Assembly: GCF_036785885.1 (NCBI RefSeq)
Contig: NC_092312.1
Location: 17,006,001 to 17,070,000, forward strand
Direction: 5' to 3'
Length of the DNA stretch: 64,000 nt
Source of the DNA: Coffea arabica
Taxonomy: Eukaryota > Streptophyta > Magnoliopsida > Gentianales > Rubiaceae
Shown here: positions 34,598 to 46,037 of the stretch, piece after piece
How the letters are laid out: every line of letters starts with the position of its first letter
Position numbering within the stretch: the stretch's first letter is position 1
Program-made: the position numbers and the translations under genes
The notes under the pieces: model-generated
What the model saw: the letters and a program-made list of their open reading frames with translations, nothing else
Database searches by the model: none
Told to the model about the DNA's origin: nothing

Positions 34598-37500
34598 TGT
34601 GTTTGTCTGTGTGTTGATTAATTATTTTGCTCTTGACAGATTCATGTTCTTAACATTGTTGCATTTCTTCTGAATTCATCATAGTAGGTCTCAAAGGATG
34701 GATGCAATTCAAAATAAAAAAGGAAGTGGCTTTAGCAAACCATGTGCCATATCTCCCCAACTTCAGGAACTTGTTGGAGTGCCTGAGATGGCTAGAACCG
34801 AGGTGTGTTATGATGTTGAAGCAATATGCCTCATGCTCAGTTCTGTGTATGACATCGGTTCCTGTGACTTTATAGGTTGTCAAAAAAGTGTGGGCTTACA
34901 TCCGGGAGAAGAATTTGCAAAATCCAAAGGATAAGCGGAAAATTATATGTGATGAAGCCTTGCGTGCCATTTTTCGAGTCAATACTATCAACATGTTTCA
35001 AATGAATAAAGTACTCTCCAAGCACATATGGCCCATTGATATAGAATATGGTACAGCTTAACCTACTCTCTGTTATTAGACTTTTAGAAGTTCTTTAAAA
35101 AAAAAAGTTCGACTAAACAGTTTGATGATTTGGAAATTCCAAAAAGAATAACAGAGTATCATTCTTTTACTTGGAAGGCCACCTGTCAGGAGAATGATAT
35201 AAATAATACTGGTGACTGTTTGGTGGATGACTTTCTCACTGAGGATGTATGGTTGTTTGCCAATTCTGCATCACTATATTTTCATCAATTCCTTCCTATA
35301 TTTTCAAATGGTAATACAATTTGATGTTGAAACTGTCTTCCCATATTTTGCTTATATTTTCTCTCTCTGTATATGGTTAGGTCAATATGGATTTACTGAA
35401 TTTTGAGTATTTTATTTCTGTCATTCTGAAGATACAGAAATTAACTTGATTCCAGATTTGTGAATTTGAGGTGATAAATAGAACTGTAGGAAAAATCTAG
35501 CAGTGATGGATCGGAACATGGTTATCTATTGGTGAACATTTTAGTTAAGCATAATTCAAATATGAGTTTATGTTCACTGCACCATTTACTGACAAGATTA
35601 CCTCATAGGATGACAATCTTTGATAATTGATTTGAGAACTTGAGGTAATCCTCTTTCTCCGTTATGAATCCGAACTTCAAAATGTTGTGTTATACGAAAG
35701 AAGGATGGTAGAGAAAAAGGATGCACAAAATTAAGTGCTCAAGGAATTGCTTCACTGAATTTTACTTTTGGTCTCTGCATGCTCATAGTTCTTAAGTGCC
35801 GATTCACAACAAAAAAGCGAAGTAATTTGTAGCCATGATTTTAATGATTTGGAAGTGCTCTTCAATATACGAACTCTTTTTAATCCAACATGGTTCCATC
35901 TTCTGTTTTATATCAGTATTGGAGATGGGATGGAATCCTCACCTTTTGCTTGAGGGACTGTAAAACTAAGGTGGTGGTATATATTTGACCGCACTTAAAT
36001 TGAATTTAGGGTAAAATACAAAAAAGCCCCCGGCGGTTAAGCTAACCTACGGAAAAGCCCCTTATGGTTTCAAATCATACATTTCAGCCCCTCATGGTTT
36101 GAATTAATTTGAAACAACAGCAGAAATCGTCAAAATTAATGGAGGCAGACAAAATGACACAATTACCCTAACATATATAAGTAATAAATGACCCTCTAAT
36201 AACCATCCTATTAACCAAACTTACAGAAAAACGCCCTGTGGTTAAGTTAACCTACGGAAAAGCCCCCTATGGTTACATGTTGCTTTTATTTATTAGTTTT
36301 GTGCATGAGAATAAGGTAAGTTGTATTTGGAAGTTTTTATTTATTTATTTTGTGTATAGAAATAAGGTGAGTTTTATTTAGGAATTTTGTTTATTTATTT
36401 TATGTATAGGAATAAGGCGAGTTGTATTTGGGAGTTTTGGGTTGTTTTTGAAAATTTTATGAGTTCTAACGGGTTTAATAGGTATATCACCTTAATTTTT
36501 TATTTAAAAAATTATTTTCCATGTCAAGCATCCTCAAACTCATTAATTTAAATGATTTTTGTTGATTTTTCACGTTACTTCAAATCACGAGGTACTAGAT
36601 TGTATGATTTGAAAGCATAAGGGACTTTTTCTATAAGTTTGCTCAACTGCAGGGGGCTTTTCTGTATTATAACTCTAAGGGTATAATAGGTATGTCAATT
36701 GAAAATTTGTTTGTTCCCAATACAAATACTTACTAAAGAAGCACGTGTTTTTCAAACCCGTTAATTTAGACGATTTCCGTCGCTTTTTTAAATTAGTTCA
36801 AACCATGAGGTATCAGAATGTATGTTTTGAAACTATAGGGGGTTTTTCTGTATGTTCGCTTAACCCCAAGGGGCTTTTCTATATTTTACCCTTGAATTTA
36901 ATATTGACTTTTGTTGTGTATCCATAAAGGTCAAAGTTGATGAATTTTGACTGCTTGAAATTTGGGTTGCCAAAATAAATTTTTTTAATACTTTTTTCAC
37001 TGTATCAATCATTTATGGTTTTTATTCTTTTTCATTCTTCTTAAAGCATGTTGAATCTTTGATTTTCTTCATTATTTCCGTCTTTATTTTATTAAGAACA
37101 GTTTTGGGTTGTGGAACTTGTTTTGACCCTTGGTAGACTGTTAGTCTAGGGTGAAAGGGCCCAATACAACTGTTCTCTTATGTTCTTGTTTCTTTCTTGT
37201 AATTAGCCCCTCTTAAAAGTTTTTCTTGCTTCTTGGAGAAGGTATTCATTTGAAGATATGTTCAATGTCTCCATATTGAATGAATGTTTAGAGCAGGATT
37301 TGTCTGATCATTTAGTCTGAGTCCACAACTGACTTAAAACAAGAAATATCTTTAACTCGTGTCAAGTATAGATCAGCTGCCTATTTTCCAATACTCTCTC
37401 TTATTGAATTCTTCATTATGAGTTCTGTTTAATTGCCTGATTTTTTTCATAATACTTGTTAGAGCCTAAGAAAGAGGAATGAGGAATTCTCTCATTTATA

Positions 37501-38019
37501 TCTGCACCATTTCTAATCGAAGATGGACTTTTGTCTTAGCGGTATAACAATCAGCACAGTCTGATATGTTTAATATTGGTGGTCATAATGCATTACATAC
37601 GCACTTAGTACAGACAGTTTTTTGACTCTTTAGACTCATTTTCAAGTTATCTATCCTTATCATCTTAATTATACTGGTCATCGAAATCCTGACAATATGC
37701 AGTATCATGTATTCTTTTTCTCTGGGATTTGGCCTTTTCTGATTTTGACCGTTGAGTTCCAGATAACTCTGTATTTTTTCCAAAATTGAATGATATGTAT
37801 GACTTGTTTAGGACTTCTGTCAATCACGAATGAGCCAATTGGATATATTATGTTTTGAACTCAACCAATAGCTCGGTGTTGCTTATGTGTCCTTGAGTAC
37901 TTGTTTTACATTAATTCATGGAACCTTATGACTTTAATTGATCTGTTCTCTTCCACGATGTAGCAACTCCTATCAAATCTTCACAGAAGAAAAGGCAGCG
38001 GGAAAAGGACCGGCAATAA
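30057..38019 (+). CDS. DEK_C protein with three tandem SWIB/BAF60b domains (ten exons)
   Basis: SWIB/MDM2-fold proteins of this class act in chromatin and transcription (relatives: UAF30/spp27-like, BAF60-type). Exons: 30057-30421, 31647-31761, 31837-32011, 32415-32604, 32859-32973, 33041-33215, 33486-33657, 34688-34802, 34876-35050, 37964-38019; 1653 nt, 550 residues. Residues 1-56 form a DEK_C domain (ELVNRLREILRTSDLD..., GVSLHDRKTFI). SWIB units occupy about 130-218, 285-378 and 439-532. Each is split over a 115-nt exon (SPQLQEIVGVPEMAR type) and a 175-nt exon (NLQNPKDKRKIICDE, INMFQMNKALSKH). Acidic linker exons of 190 and 172 nt lie between them. The tail is basic (SSQKKRQREKDRQ). The stop TAA at 38017 is one base before a GT donor, and a broken SWIB-like exon follows. 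A TE lies in intron 9. Family sure; splice models by eye. Confidence 0.88.
34566..34600. repeat. (GT)n(GA)n compound microsatellite in SWIB intron 7
   Basis: About seven GT units are followed by about ten GA units in the intron before the third SWIB unit. Simple sequence, likely polymorphic. Confidence 0.85.
36009..36891. mobile_element. TIR element with 9-bp duplication inside SWIB intron 9
   Basis: The left end GGGTAAAATACAAAAAAGCC matches the reversed right end GGGTAAAATATAGAAAAGCC, and similarity runs inward through cggttaag, cctcatggttt and cgatttccg blocks. Perfect direct repeats TTGAATTTA flank it (36000-36008 and 36892-36900). This 9-bp duplication fits a Mutator-like non-autonomous element of 883 bp. 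Copies of the end sequence also occur internally (about 36225-36275 and 36640-36670), suggesting nested or duplicated ends. It is non-coding. Confidence 0.78.
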
Positions 38020-38291
38020 GGTGAGATGACAGCTTCAAGTTTCATAAAGCATCAGCTCTCTATGTAATGACATTTCTTTACTGTCTGCATGACAGGCATT
38101 GCATGCAAACTTTCTGAACTTAACATTCTGTCTTATTGGCGTACAACTTTGATGTGATAAAATTGTTGAACATTCTCATTTGTCATCAGATCGGTTGTAG
38201 TTTATTATGGAATTATCAACAGATAAGTTTTTAATCTGAATGAACAAGCACTATCTTTTTTTTTTTTTTTCCTTTTTCTTCCAATATTTAG

Positions 38292-38461
38292 GTTTTGATG
38301 AACCAAATGAAAAGAAAAACAGCAGAAAGGGAGAATGTCGGGTTGCCTTGGCCCCCTTTTCTTGTCAGTTATTGTGGTTAAGTTCCTTGGTACTGGTGAA
38401 TATGCGCTATCTCGAGTTGATGTAGTGAAGAGACTGTGGAAGCACATAAAGGAAAACCAAG
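38292..38461 (+). pseudogene. Broken exon of a fourth (C-terminal type) SWIB domain
   Basis: After an AG at 38290-38291 the frame continuing from exon 10 reads GFDEPNEKKNSRKGEC. A one-base shift near 38340 then moves the homology to another frame: VVKFLGTGEYALSRVDVVKRLW, ending KENQ at a GT. This is the first half of the C-terminal SWIB type found in related plant proteins (FLGTGE, DVVKRLW). To be used, it would need read-through of the TAA at 38017 and correction of the frameshift. The second half (the part with the DKRxIxCDE motif) was not found downstream. Confidence 0.65.
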
Positions 38462-41400
38462 GTGCAGGTTTGTTCCTCTTCTTGACAAGTGTCTGTTAGT
38501 AAAGATGTTGAAGCGTTGAATCTTGTAGAAATATTTTTGATGGATTTGATAATATTAACGTCATTGGCATGGTCTGAGTAAGTGTACAGTCAGAATTGAG
38601 CTCATAATGTTAATCTGTTGGTCAAATTAATTTTGTTTCCAGAGAAGTGACATTTAGAATAGTATTTCGTAACAAGGTTACATGTTGATAATTGTACTAA
38701 AACGTCAGATCTGTTTCTGCACTTGTGCTGTGCACTGAACCTACTGAATGACAAAAATGAAAATGATGAGAGTGCTAAGTCTAATACAAAGGGAAAATTA
38801 ATGTAAAATAAGTGACAGTTGAAGCTTGGTGAAGGGCCTTTGTGCATCATGTAAGAAGCATCTCCTAGAGAAAAAAAAAAGCGATGGATGAGACTGCTAT
38901 AGACTCACTTATGCTTCTCAGAAGCACAACTAACCTGGAAAATTCTGAAGCATGGCATTCTTGCGTGTAACAGATGCTAAATTAAGTTTGAGCTTCATTT
39001 AGGTGTTTCAAGTTAGTAAGATAAACTTCCGTGGCTGCAAAGACTCTTACCACCTAACCAATGGAGTTAGTATGTCAATTGCTTGTCCCATCAGATCCAT
39101 GTATTATCTTTCAGAGAAAAACCAATCACAGGCTAGCAAAAATGAACTATGCTGGCTTGACTAGTGATTTAAGTTTCTCCAGGCTGTTTTACTGAGGTAC
39201 CATGCTTTCTGATTACAAAGCCAAATACTGTGTCTGTGCTCCGTGGACGTTTTAGAATATTTGGCCATCGATGGTAAAGGATTTGTCGAAGACACAACTG
39301 ATATGGAATCTTGTCTCCTTTCCAGGATCCAACTGACTGGATGGAGAATCATATGCAATCATAAATTAACTCAGCTCTTGGTCCAGTAGATGGCTTCACA
39401 ACATCTAAGGTCCCAAAAGCTCATTTTATCAGAACAGATGCTGAGTGGTGACATGTTGAGTGAGAGCCGTAGAGACGGGGATAGAATCGCTTGTAAAAAT
39501 CTGTGAATTGCTAATCCACCATAGCTAATTTGGATTAGTTTTTCCAGCTTTACATATCATCCATCCTATCACATGGCAAGACGTAGTAAATTAAAATCGT
39601 GGATCCAATACTCAAAAAGGGACTATAGTACTCCGATTTTCTTATTATATGGGCAAAGGAAATTGCTAGAGTTCTTTTTGGGTACCGTATGATTTGTCTA
39701 CATAGGAAAGAGATGGTCGCCAGGCCCTTGTTTGTTGTTTGGGTCGTGTGCCGGGGGTTTTGTGTTGGGGGGGGGGGGGTGGGAATCTAGCCCACAAGAC
39801 TAGTTTCAGTTTCGAACTTGTGGGCTTATGATCCCAATGCAGGGGCTTGTGGAATCCATCCCTGTGGAGGATCGGGTCAATAAAGGTCTAAAATTGGCTA
39901 TACTCTCCACGAGAAATCCACAGCACAGAATCAAATTTGTATGTATCCAAGAAGCATTAAGAAAATAGAATTGGAAGAAAATAAAATTTAGAAGAATTAG
40001 AGAGAAATTTAGAAGCCGTTCGACGGGAATGGTGAAGGGCATCTATTTATGGGTGTGGCATAAAAAAGGGGTATGGCACAGGTGAAATGATGGATGGCGT
40101 GAGGCAGGGAATGAAGAAACGGTGCATGCATGAGAACGCTTTTCCGGTTTAAAAGTTGTGGAAGAGGAGTCTATCATATGCTTTGCTGGGCAGTGTGAGT
40201 GAAGATGATGAGAAAAGGAAAGGGAAAATGTGGGAGAAACTTCTCGCTCGCGCGTTTTGTTTTCCTCGGACTTGGAGCTGGAGACCGACCGGCGGGGCTG
40301 TACAGTTTCTTCAACCTGGGACCGGGAGGACTTTTAACTCTTTTGGCATAGGGGGAGAGAATCTTCGATCCGTGGGACCCACGTATATTCGGATTGTAGG
40401 GGTAATTGTGGGGAAAAGGAAAACGCTTGAAAGCACCGCCGTTCGAATGCGGCAAACGGATTCCGCTCATTCATCAGCCGACACAGCCACGTTTTTGCGG
40501 GGCCCTCTATCCACAAACAAACATCCTCCCCCATTTCTTTCCCTTTCGTTTGGTTGGTTTATGCTATACCAAATACAAAGTTTTTTTTTTTTTTTTTTTT
40601 GCCCTGATAAGTACTAGTACTCTATTATTTATTAGCTGCAATTCCCCCCCCCCCCCCTTTTTTTTTCTTAACGCATAAAACTACTTAGATATTTCGGTCA
40701 GAAAACCGTCAAAAGTAACTCTTTTTTTTTTTTGTTTGTTTTGGCAATAGAAATTAACTTATCAATATAGTTTTTTTTTGTTTTTGGTTTGCTTTAAGAA
40801 TGTTAATACACTTGACACGTTTTCATTTTAATCAAAAAAATAAAAAGAGTCTACTGATTAGCCTCATAATTTAACAGAAATAATCTCCAATCAAAAACAA
40901 AAAAAAAGCAACAATTTGTGTGGCAGGATTTGATGGTTTGTCATCACTCAAAGGGGAATCACTTTTTACCTCGAACTTTTTGTCCAGAGAAAACTTGTTA
41001 TGCATCTTTCTACAAGATAAAGGCGTGTTCAAAACGAGAAACGCATTAATTAGCTGGAGAAGAAAGAAGCCAATTTGACGCTGGAGACGTACCTAAGCCG
41101 TTGAACTTTGACTTTTTTTCAACCCAGAAACCAAAATGAGAAAGAAAAGTTAGTTTAAATACAAAAAAAAAAAGAAAAAAGAAAAGAGAGAGACAAATCC
41201 TACTTTTAACGTAGTAAAAAAAATCGATGTCCATTCCATGTGATTGCATGGGCACCATCCACGGAGAAATAAATCTAGGTGGATGGTATTTTATTTTATG
41301 TGCATTAATTTAGAAGGAGAGATTCATCTTCTCGCTGAGTCGTGAAGCTAAATCACTTTTAGCAGAAGATTTAATGCAACCGATTCGAAGAGAAGAGTGC

Positions 41401-43296
41401 TAGTATTAATGGGTTTGTTTGGACTGAATATTATTGTTTGAAATAATTACTGTAGCACTTTTTATGATACAACGTACGTGAAATAAAAAAGATGATTGAA
41501 AATATAAAAATGTGTTCACCCGCCACGCCACGTGTGCGTGAATCCAAACTTTGATTACAAAGAAACACTACTACTAAGTAGCAGACTCTTTCGCCCCCTT
41601 AATAAAATTCAGAAGGAAAAGAAAAGGCAAAATTATGGGTAGTGCTTTGCGGAGACCAAAACCTTCTTTAAACCCCCTAATTATTTCTACCATTTCTATT
41701 TGCAGTCTCGTGGAAAGCAAGAGACAGGCTTCTCGAATAAGAGTTGAAATTTGTGAAGCATGGGAGATAGAAGAAAAGAAGCAAAATGATGACCCCTTTT
41801 TTTTTATGTAGACTTTAGAGAAGAGGAGGGGCCAGCAAAGTGGAATTCTTGTTTGGTTGGATTGGGATTGGAGGACTCCTCCTTTCCAACCTCACCAGCT
41901 AGCACACAAACGAAAGTGAGCAGAGTATTTCCACCCAATTCTTGGCTTGCCAAGAATGAAGAAGACGACCAATGAATGGTCGCCGAACAAAATGACAAAA
42001 ACACCCTTCCCTTGATAATATATAGTACTTTTACAACTAGGTAGTGTAGTAGTGGTTACGTGTCTCCATCGGAAAATATTTAGTAGCAGAGACTTGACTT
42101 GAGAGCAATGAGATTCCACTCTGATCATGCTATGTCAAATGAAGAGAAGGGAAACAAGAGAGAGAGGAAAAAAAATTGAAGGCAGGGACAAAAGATACCC
42201 TCATGAAGAAGGAGAGGGCCACGGACGATGTGCTTGTCATCACATGCAAGATGCTTCGTCAGCCAAGGCCAAGGGAATCTCATAAATTATTATTGTTCAT
42301 CATCGGATCCAAAATCAAAGCTGGCCATCCACCGCTGAAAGACGACGAACAAAGAATAAAATTCCATCCTTGCCGAATAATTAAAAAAAAAAAAAAAGAA
42401 TAAGAAAAATTCTATGTATTCACCCCATTTTACTTATACCCCCCCTTGACCTTTTCTAAACTGAAGTCTAGAAATTCGACTTTTATAAACCTAATCCCAG
42501 AAGAAACCTCAAAAGCCGGCAACTCTTGAGGTCCTTCCAGGGACTTATAAACCAAACCCAAACCCCCCCCAGAACCGATGTGGGATGGCAAACCCCACAA
42601 GGGCAAGCCAGTAAGGCCGCTGCTGCATTTTACTTATACCCAAGTGCAAAGGTAATTAACATTAAAGTGAAAACTTACTGTACAGGGATCATTTGTGTCT
42701 TGTATCATATTAATTTGCATTAAAGCGGGCAATTCTGTACTAGTAGTTTTTAGTTGACCATGGAGCAAAGTCAATGACAAATAAATGGTGAAAAAGGGAG
42801 GCAGGAATAAGTAAGAATAATATAAGATCGATAAACACATAAGCACTGCCAGTCCACTAGGGTTTATTAAAAAAAAAAAAAAAACGTCGTGCGTAGATCC
42901 CTTGACTTGGACGTAGATTTGCTTTGAACGAGAAGGGAAGAGATTACCGAAACAATGACCGTACTTTCCCTGGCTTTGTTGTTGTGGCACTAAATCTAAT
43001 GGGGCGTTTTGAAAACCCTAGGGGGACTTTTTCTATTTGTTTATCGTTCTTAATTCTACGGCTACTGTTTGTCAAATATCCAAGTGTGAAACATATTATT
43101 GAATCACATCCGTATGGTACAACAACAACGTATTTAGATGCTCTTTCTTGGATTCTATCATGGGGGTTGTCATGATGAACCAGAAGAAAACAACTGCCGT
43201 GATGCATTATGCTTTGTCCAGCTTCGGGCCCTGTTTTGTCCCATTCCCTTGTCACCATTTGTTCAATCGACGCTCTCAGATTTTTCATTTCTAATA
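38462..43296. other. Gene-poor intergenic DNA
   Basis: No gene is supported over 4.8 kb. A GC-richer patch at 40150-40540 has an open plus-strand frame of 153 codons without a known domain or convincing splice sites. Homopolymers: 13 G at 39767-39779 and 14 C at 40644-40657. The string gaaccgatgtgggatgg at about 42570-42590, near a run of C, resembles a motif seen in many plant LTR-type repeats. A partial left end similar to the MITE at 44671 occurs near 41412. Confidence 0.4.
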
Positions 43297-43798
43297 CTCC
43301 ATCCGTCCCACTTTGATAGTTTTGGGCCTTGTTTGGATTGCTGGTTTCCGTCGAAAAATGACGTCGTTTTCCGTAATCACATTTCCCTATGACCTTTTTC
43401 CCTCACATACATCAAATTGCTACAGTAATTTTTCCATGAAAAATCACGAAAAATACAATCCAAATACAATCTTGTTTTTCTTTTTCGTCTATCCCAAATT
43501 ATAGTCCACTTTCCCATTAAGAAATGTAATAATCTTTTAAATTGTCTAAAATACCCTTATTAAATATCTTGTTATTAATACATTGTTATTAAATACTAAC
43601 CCACTACATTGAATGCATTGAGTTTCTCCAATACTAACCCATTGGCTGTAACTGATATTAATTGGCACTCTTCGTGATTAGCATAAGGGTATTTTAGGAA
43701 ATTATTAATCTAAATTTATGTTTCCAACCAAATTAATTACATTTTCTTAATTTGTGTGAAAAAAAAAAATCAAGACTAACAAAATGGGACGGAGGGAG
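43297..43798. mobile_element. Stowaway-like MITE with a second MITE nested in it
   Basis: The left end CTCCATCCGTCCCACTTTGATAGT pairs with the right end (reversed: CTCCCTCCGTCCCATTTTGTTAGT), flanked by TA on both sides (43295-43296 and 43799-43800), as for Stowaway/mariner-type MITEs. It is related to the copy at 45705-46035. Compared with that copy it carries about 150 extra bases at 43321-43470, a nested element. Confidence 0.82.
43321..43470. mobile_element. Small MITE nested in the Stowaway-like element
   Basis: It begins ggccttgtttggattg and ends caatccaaatacaat, an imperfect inverted pair. It shares the interior strings acatacatcaaat..gctaca with the element at 44671-44806. The uninterrupted Stowaway copy at 45705 lacks this block at the same site, which shows the insertion. 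Exact borders are approximate. Confidence 0.6.
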
Positions 43799-43836
43799 TA
43801 GTAAATAATATGTTTGGAAGTGTTCATAATTGGCCG

Positions 43837-44301
43837 TAGAGCTGTTAATCAAGCCGAGTCGAGTCGAGTATTTGGCTACCGAGCTCGAATCGAGTTTAAT
43901 TCGAGCCGAGCTCGACTCGAGCTCGTTAGGAAAACGAGTTTTAAAATGTGTTCGAACTTGGCTCGTTAAATATACATGTGGCTCGAGCTTGACTCGTTTA
44001 TCACAAACGAGTCGAGCTTCACGAGCTCGAGCTCGAGTTCGTGCAAATTAACTTTAATAAAAACCTATAATTTTTAATTTTTATAATTTTGATTTCTAAA
44101 ATAACAAATATGTCCTTCATTAACGAGCTCTAACGAGCTACTCGAGTATCAAACGAGCCAAGCTTACTCGGCTCGTTAACTAAACGAGCATGTTTCGAGT
44201 TCGAGCTCGACTCGTTAACCAAAATTAACGAGCCGAGCTCGAGCCTTAACGAGCCGAGCTCTAACGAGTTTTCGAGCTATTCGATTGACTTAACAGATCT
44301 A
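43837..44301. mobile_element. hAT-like MITE made of GAGCTCGA-type repeats, 8-bp duplication
   Basis: The ends TAGAGCTGTTAA and TTAACAGATCTA form inverted repeats, and the 8-bp direct repeat ATTGGCCG flanks the element exactly (43829-43836 and 44302-44309). The interior is a dense array of self-complementary strings (gagctcgag, gagccgagctc, actcgttaac) in both orientations. The 8-bp duplication and TA..TA ends fit the hAT superfamily. It is non-coding; the open frame inside is an artefact of the repeats. Confidence 0.78.
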
Positions 44302-44670
44302 ATTGGCCGCAGGTAAGGGTAACGTTCAGACTTCCGACTGGTCTTGGATTTTGGTTAACTATCGAATAGACCTGTGAATCCGGTCTCATGAGCCGAGTTT
44401 TCGTAAGTTCGAGTTTAACTCATTTAATTTGTTGCATATTTTTTCATGTGTATCTGCTGCTATTAGTACATATTTTTTCTTGAATGAAATTTTATTGTTT
44501 ATAGAAGAATAGTTATGTAGTCGAATAGTAACTTGTTAAACTTAAAAAAAAAAAAAAAGACCAAATTTTGTAGAATATGATAATCTGACAAATCCATCTG
44601 ACCTCTTCAATTCTTTGTTTCTAACAAATTTCATGGACCAAGGGCAAGGACACCGACCTAAACAGTATTA

Positions 44671-44806
44671 GGCCTTGTTTGGATAGAAAAATTGCTACGT
44701 TTTTCGCGAACATATTTTTTAATCATCTTTTTACCTTACATATATCAAATCGCTACAATATTTTTTCTAAAAAATAAAATTCAAAAAATGCAATCCAAAC
44801 AAGACC
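44671..44806. mobile_element. Small MITE with GGCCTTGTTTGGAT ends
   Basis: The left end GGCCTTGTTTGGAT and the reversed right end GGTCTTGTTTGGAT pair nearly perfectly around 136 bp that include acatatatcaaatcgctaca. It belongs to the same family as the nested element at 43321-43470. A target duplication was not clear. Confidence 0.65.
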
Positions 44807-45093
44807 TTACATTTTTTTGAATAAACTACTTTGTAAAATATCATGCCTTTTTATTGTAAAAATGTACAGATATTTTACTTAAAATTACATAAGGTTCAAA
44901 AAAAAAAATTTATACTATTTAGGAAGTGTTGATCTAGCAACCATCCATGTCCCACGTCCAAATGTCATACGGACTTTTTTATCTTTTCCCGGGATCTTTT
45001 CTTCGAAGTGACTTAACTGTATTCATTATTGAATGGGGGTGAACGTCTTTCCGGACATGTGTTTATAAACATTACATGGCATGATTAGTGTCA

Positions 45094-45274
45094 ATGGAAG
45101 CAGGATTAAGAGGAATCTTATGCTCTTTGACCGTTCTTCTGCAATCTGACTCCTTTCCGCAGGCTACCCCATCCTCCCAAAACAGAAAATGCCCAATTCG
45201 CACGCTTTCAAATGTCCTTTCTCTACCCGTATATCAGCTAAAATCAAGTAAAAACGCCAGATTCGTGTACAGCA
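45094..45274 (+). pseudogene. Possible orphan first exon with a transit-peptide-like N-terminus
   Basis: A 60-codon frame starting MEAGLRGILCSLTVLLQSDS and rich in Ser, Leu, Arg and Lys ends in AGCAG|GTAAAG, a good donor. It looks like a first exon encoding an organelle-targeting leader. No following exon was recognised before the MITE at 45705 or beyond it. It may be a gene fragment or chance. Confidence 0.22.
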
Positions 45275-45704
45275 GGTAAAGGACCCTTTCTTTCTGAGAA
45301 TATGTTTCCACTACAGTTTTCCGCCTTTTCACATTCCCTTTCCTCGTCGCAATAAATTGATTCCTGCCCCCAAAAAAACAAAAAGGGAGAGAGGGGGAAA
45401 AACAGCCCCGCTCTTCCTAGAACTTATGCGCTACTTACTAGTAGTAGTATTTTCTCTACCCTCGTGACATTATCATAATACAACATTAATTAAGTTGTTT
45501 TTGAGGCCGCCCACCAACCAAACGTCCGCTCTAAAACATTGAACCCAACTACCCCATCCCAATGCCCAATAATAAAGTGAAATGCATTCAGGTAAATGAA
45601 AATTAAAGGAACAAAATTTTCAACTTTGTTTTTCAGCCCTCGTCTTGATTATGCTATCATTACTTTGACATCCATAATACAAAGACTGTAATAGAACCAA
45701 GATA

Positions 45705-46035
45705 CTCCCTCCATCCCACTTTGATAGTCTTGTTTTCTTTTTTCGTCTGTCCGACATTGTAGTCCAGTTTCCAATTGAAGAATGTAGTTGTATTTTAATT
45801 TTTCTAAAATACCCTTATTCAATATAAGTTGTTGTTACTATAAACCTACCCCATTTAATGAGACTTTATTCTTTTTTTACCATCAATTCAAGTTCCCGTA
45901 AAGTTATACTCTAATTAATGTGAGGGTATTTTAGGAAAATAACTATCTAAATTGATTGTTCTAACAAAATTAACTATTTTTGCTTAAACAGTGGTAAAAA
46001 AAAAATTCAGGACTATTAAAGTGGGACGGAAAGAA
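45705..46035. mobile_element. Stowaway-like MITE, uninterrupted copy
   Basis: The left end CTCCCTCCATCCCACTTTGATAGTC and the reversed right end TTCTTTCCGTCCCACTTTAATAGTCC are inverted repeats flanked by TA (45703-45704 and 46036-46037). Length 331 bp. It matches the element at 43297-43798 without the inner insertion. Confidence 0.82.
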
Positions 46036-46037
46036 TA

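Noticed and set aside
40156-40617. 153-codon plus-strand open frame in a GC-richer patch
   Set aside because: No recognisable domain, ends in a poly-T derived Phe run, and overlapping frames on the other strand are equally long.
43837-44301. GAGCTCGA array as a CRISPR-like or satellite array
   Set aside because: The units are irregular and in both orientations, and the block has inverted ends and an 8-bp target duplication, so it is a MITE.
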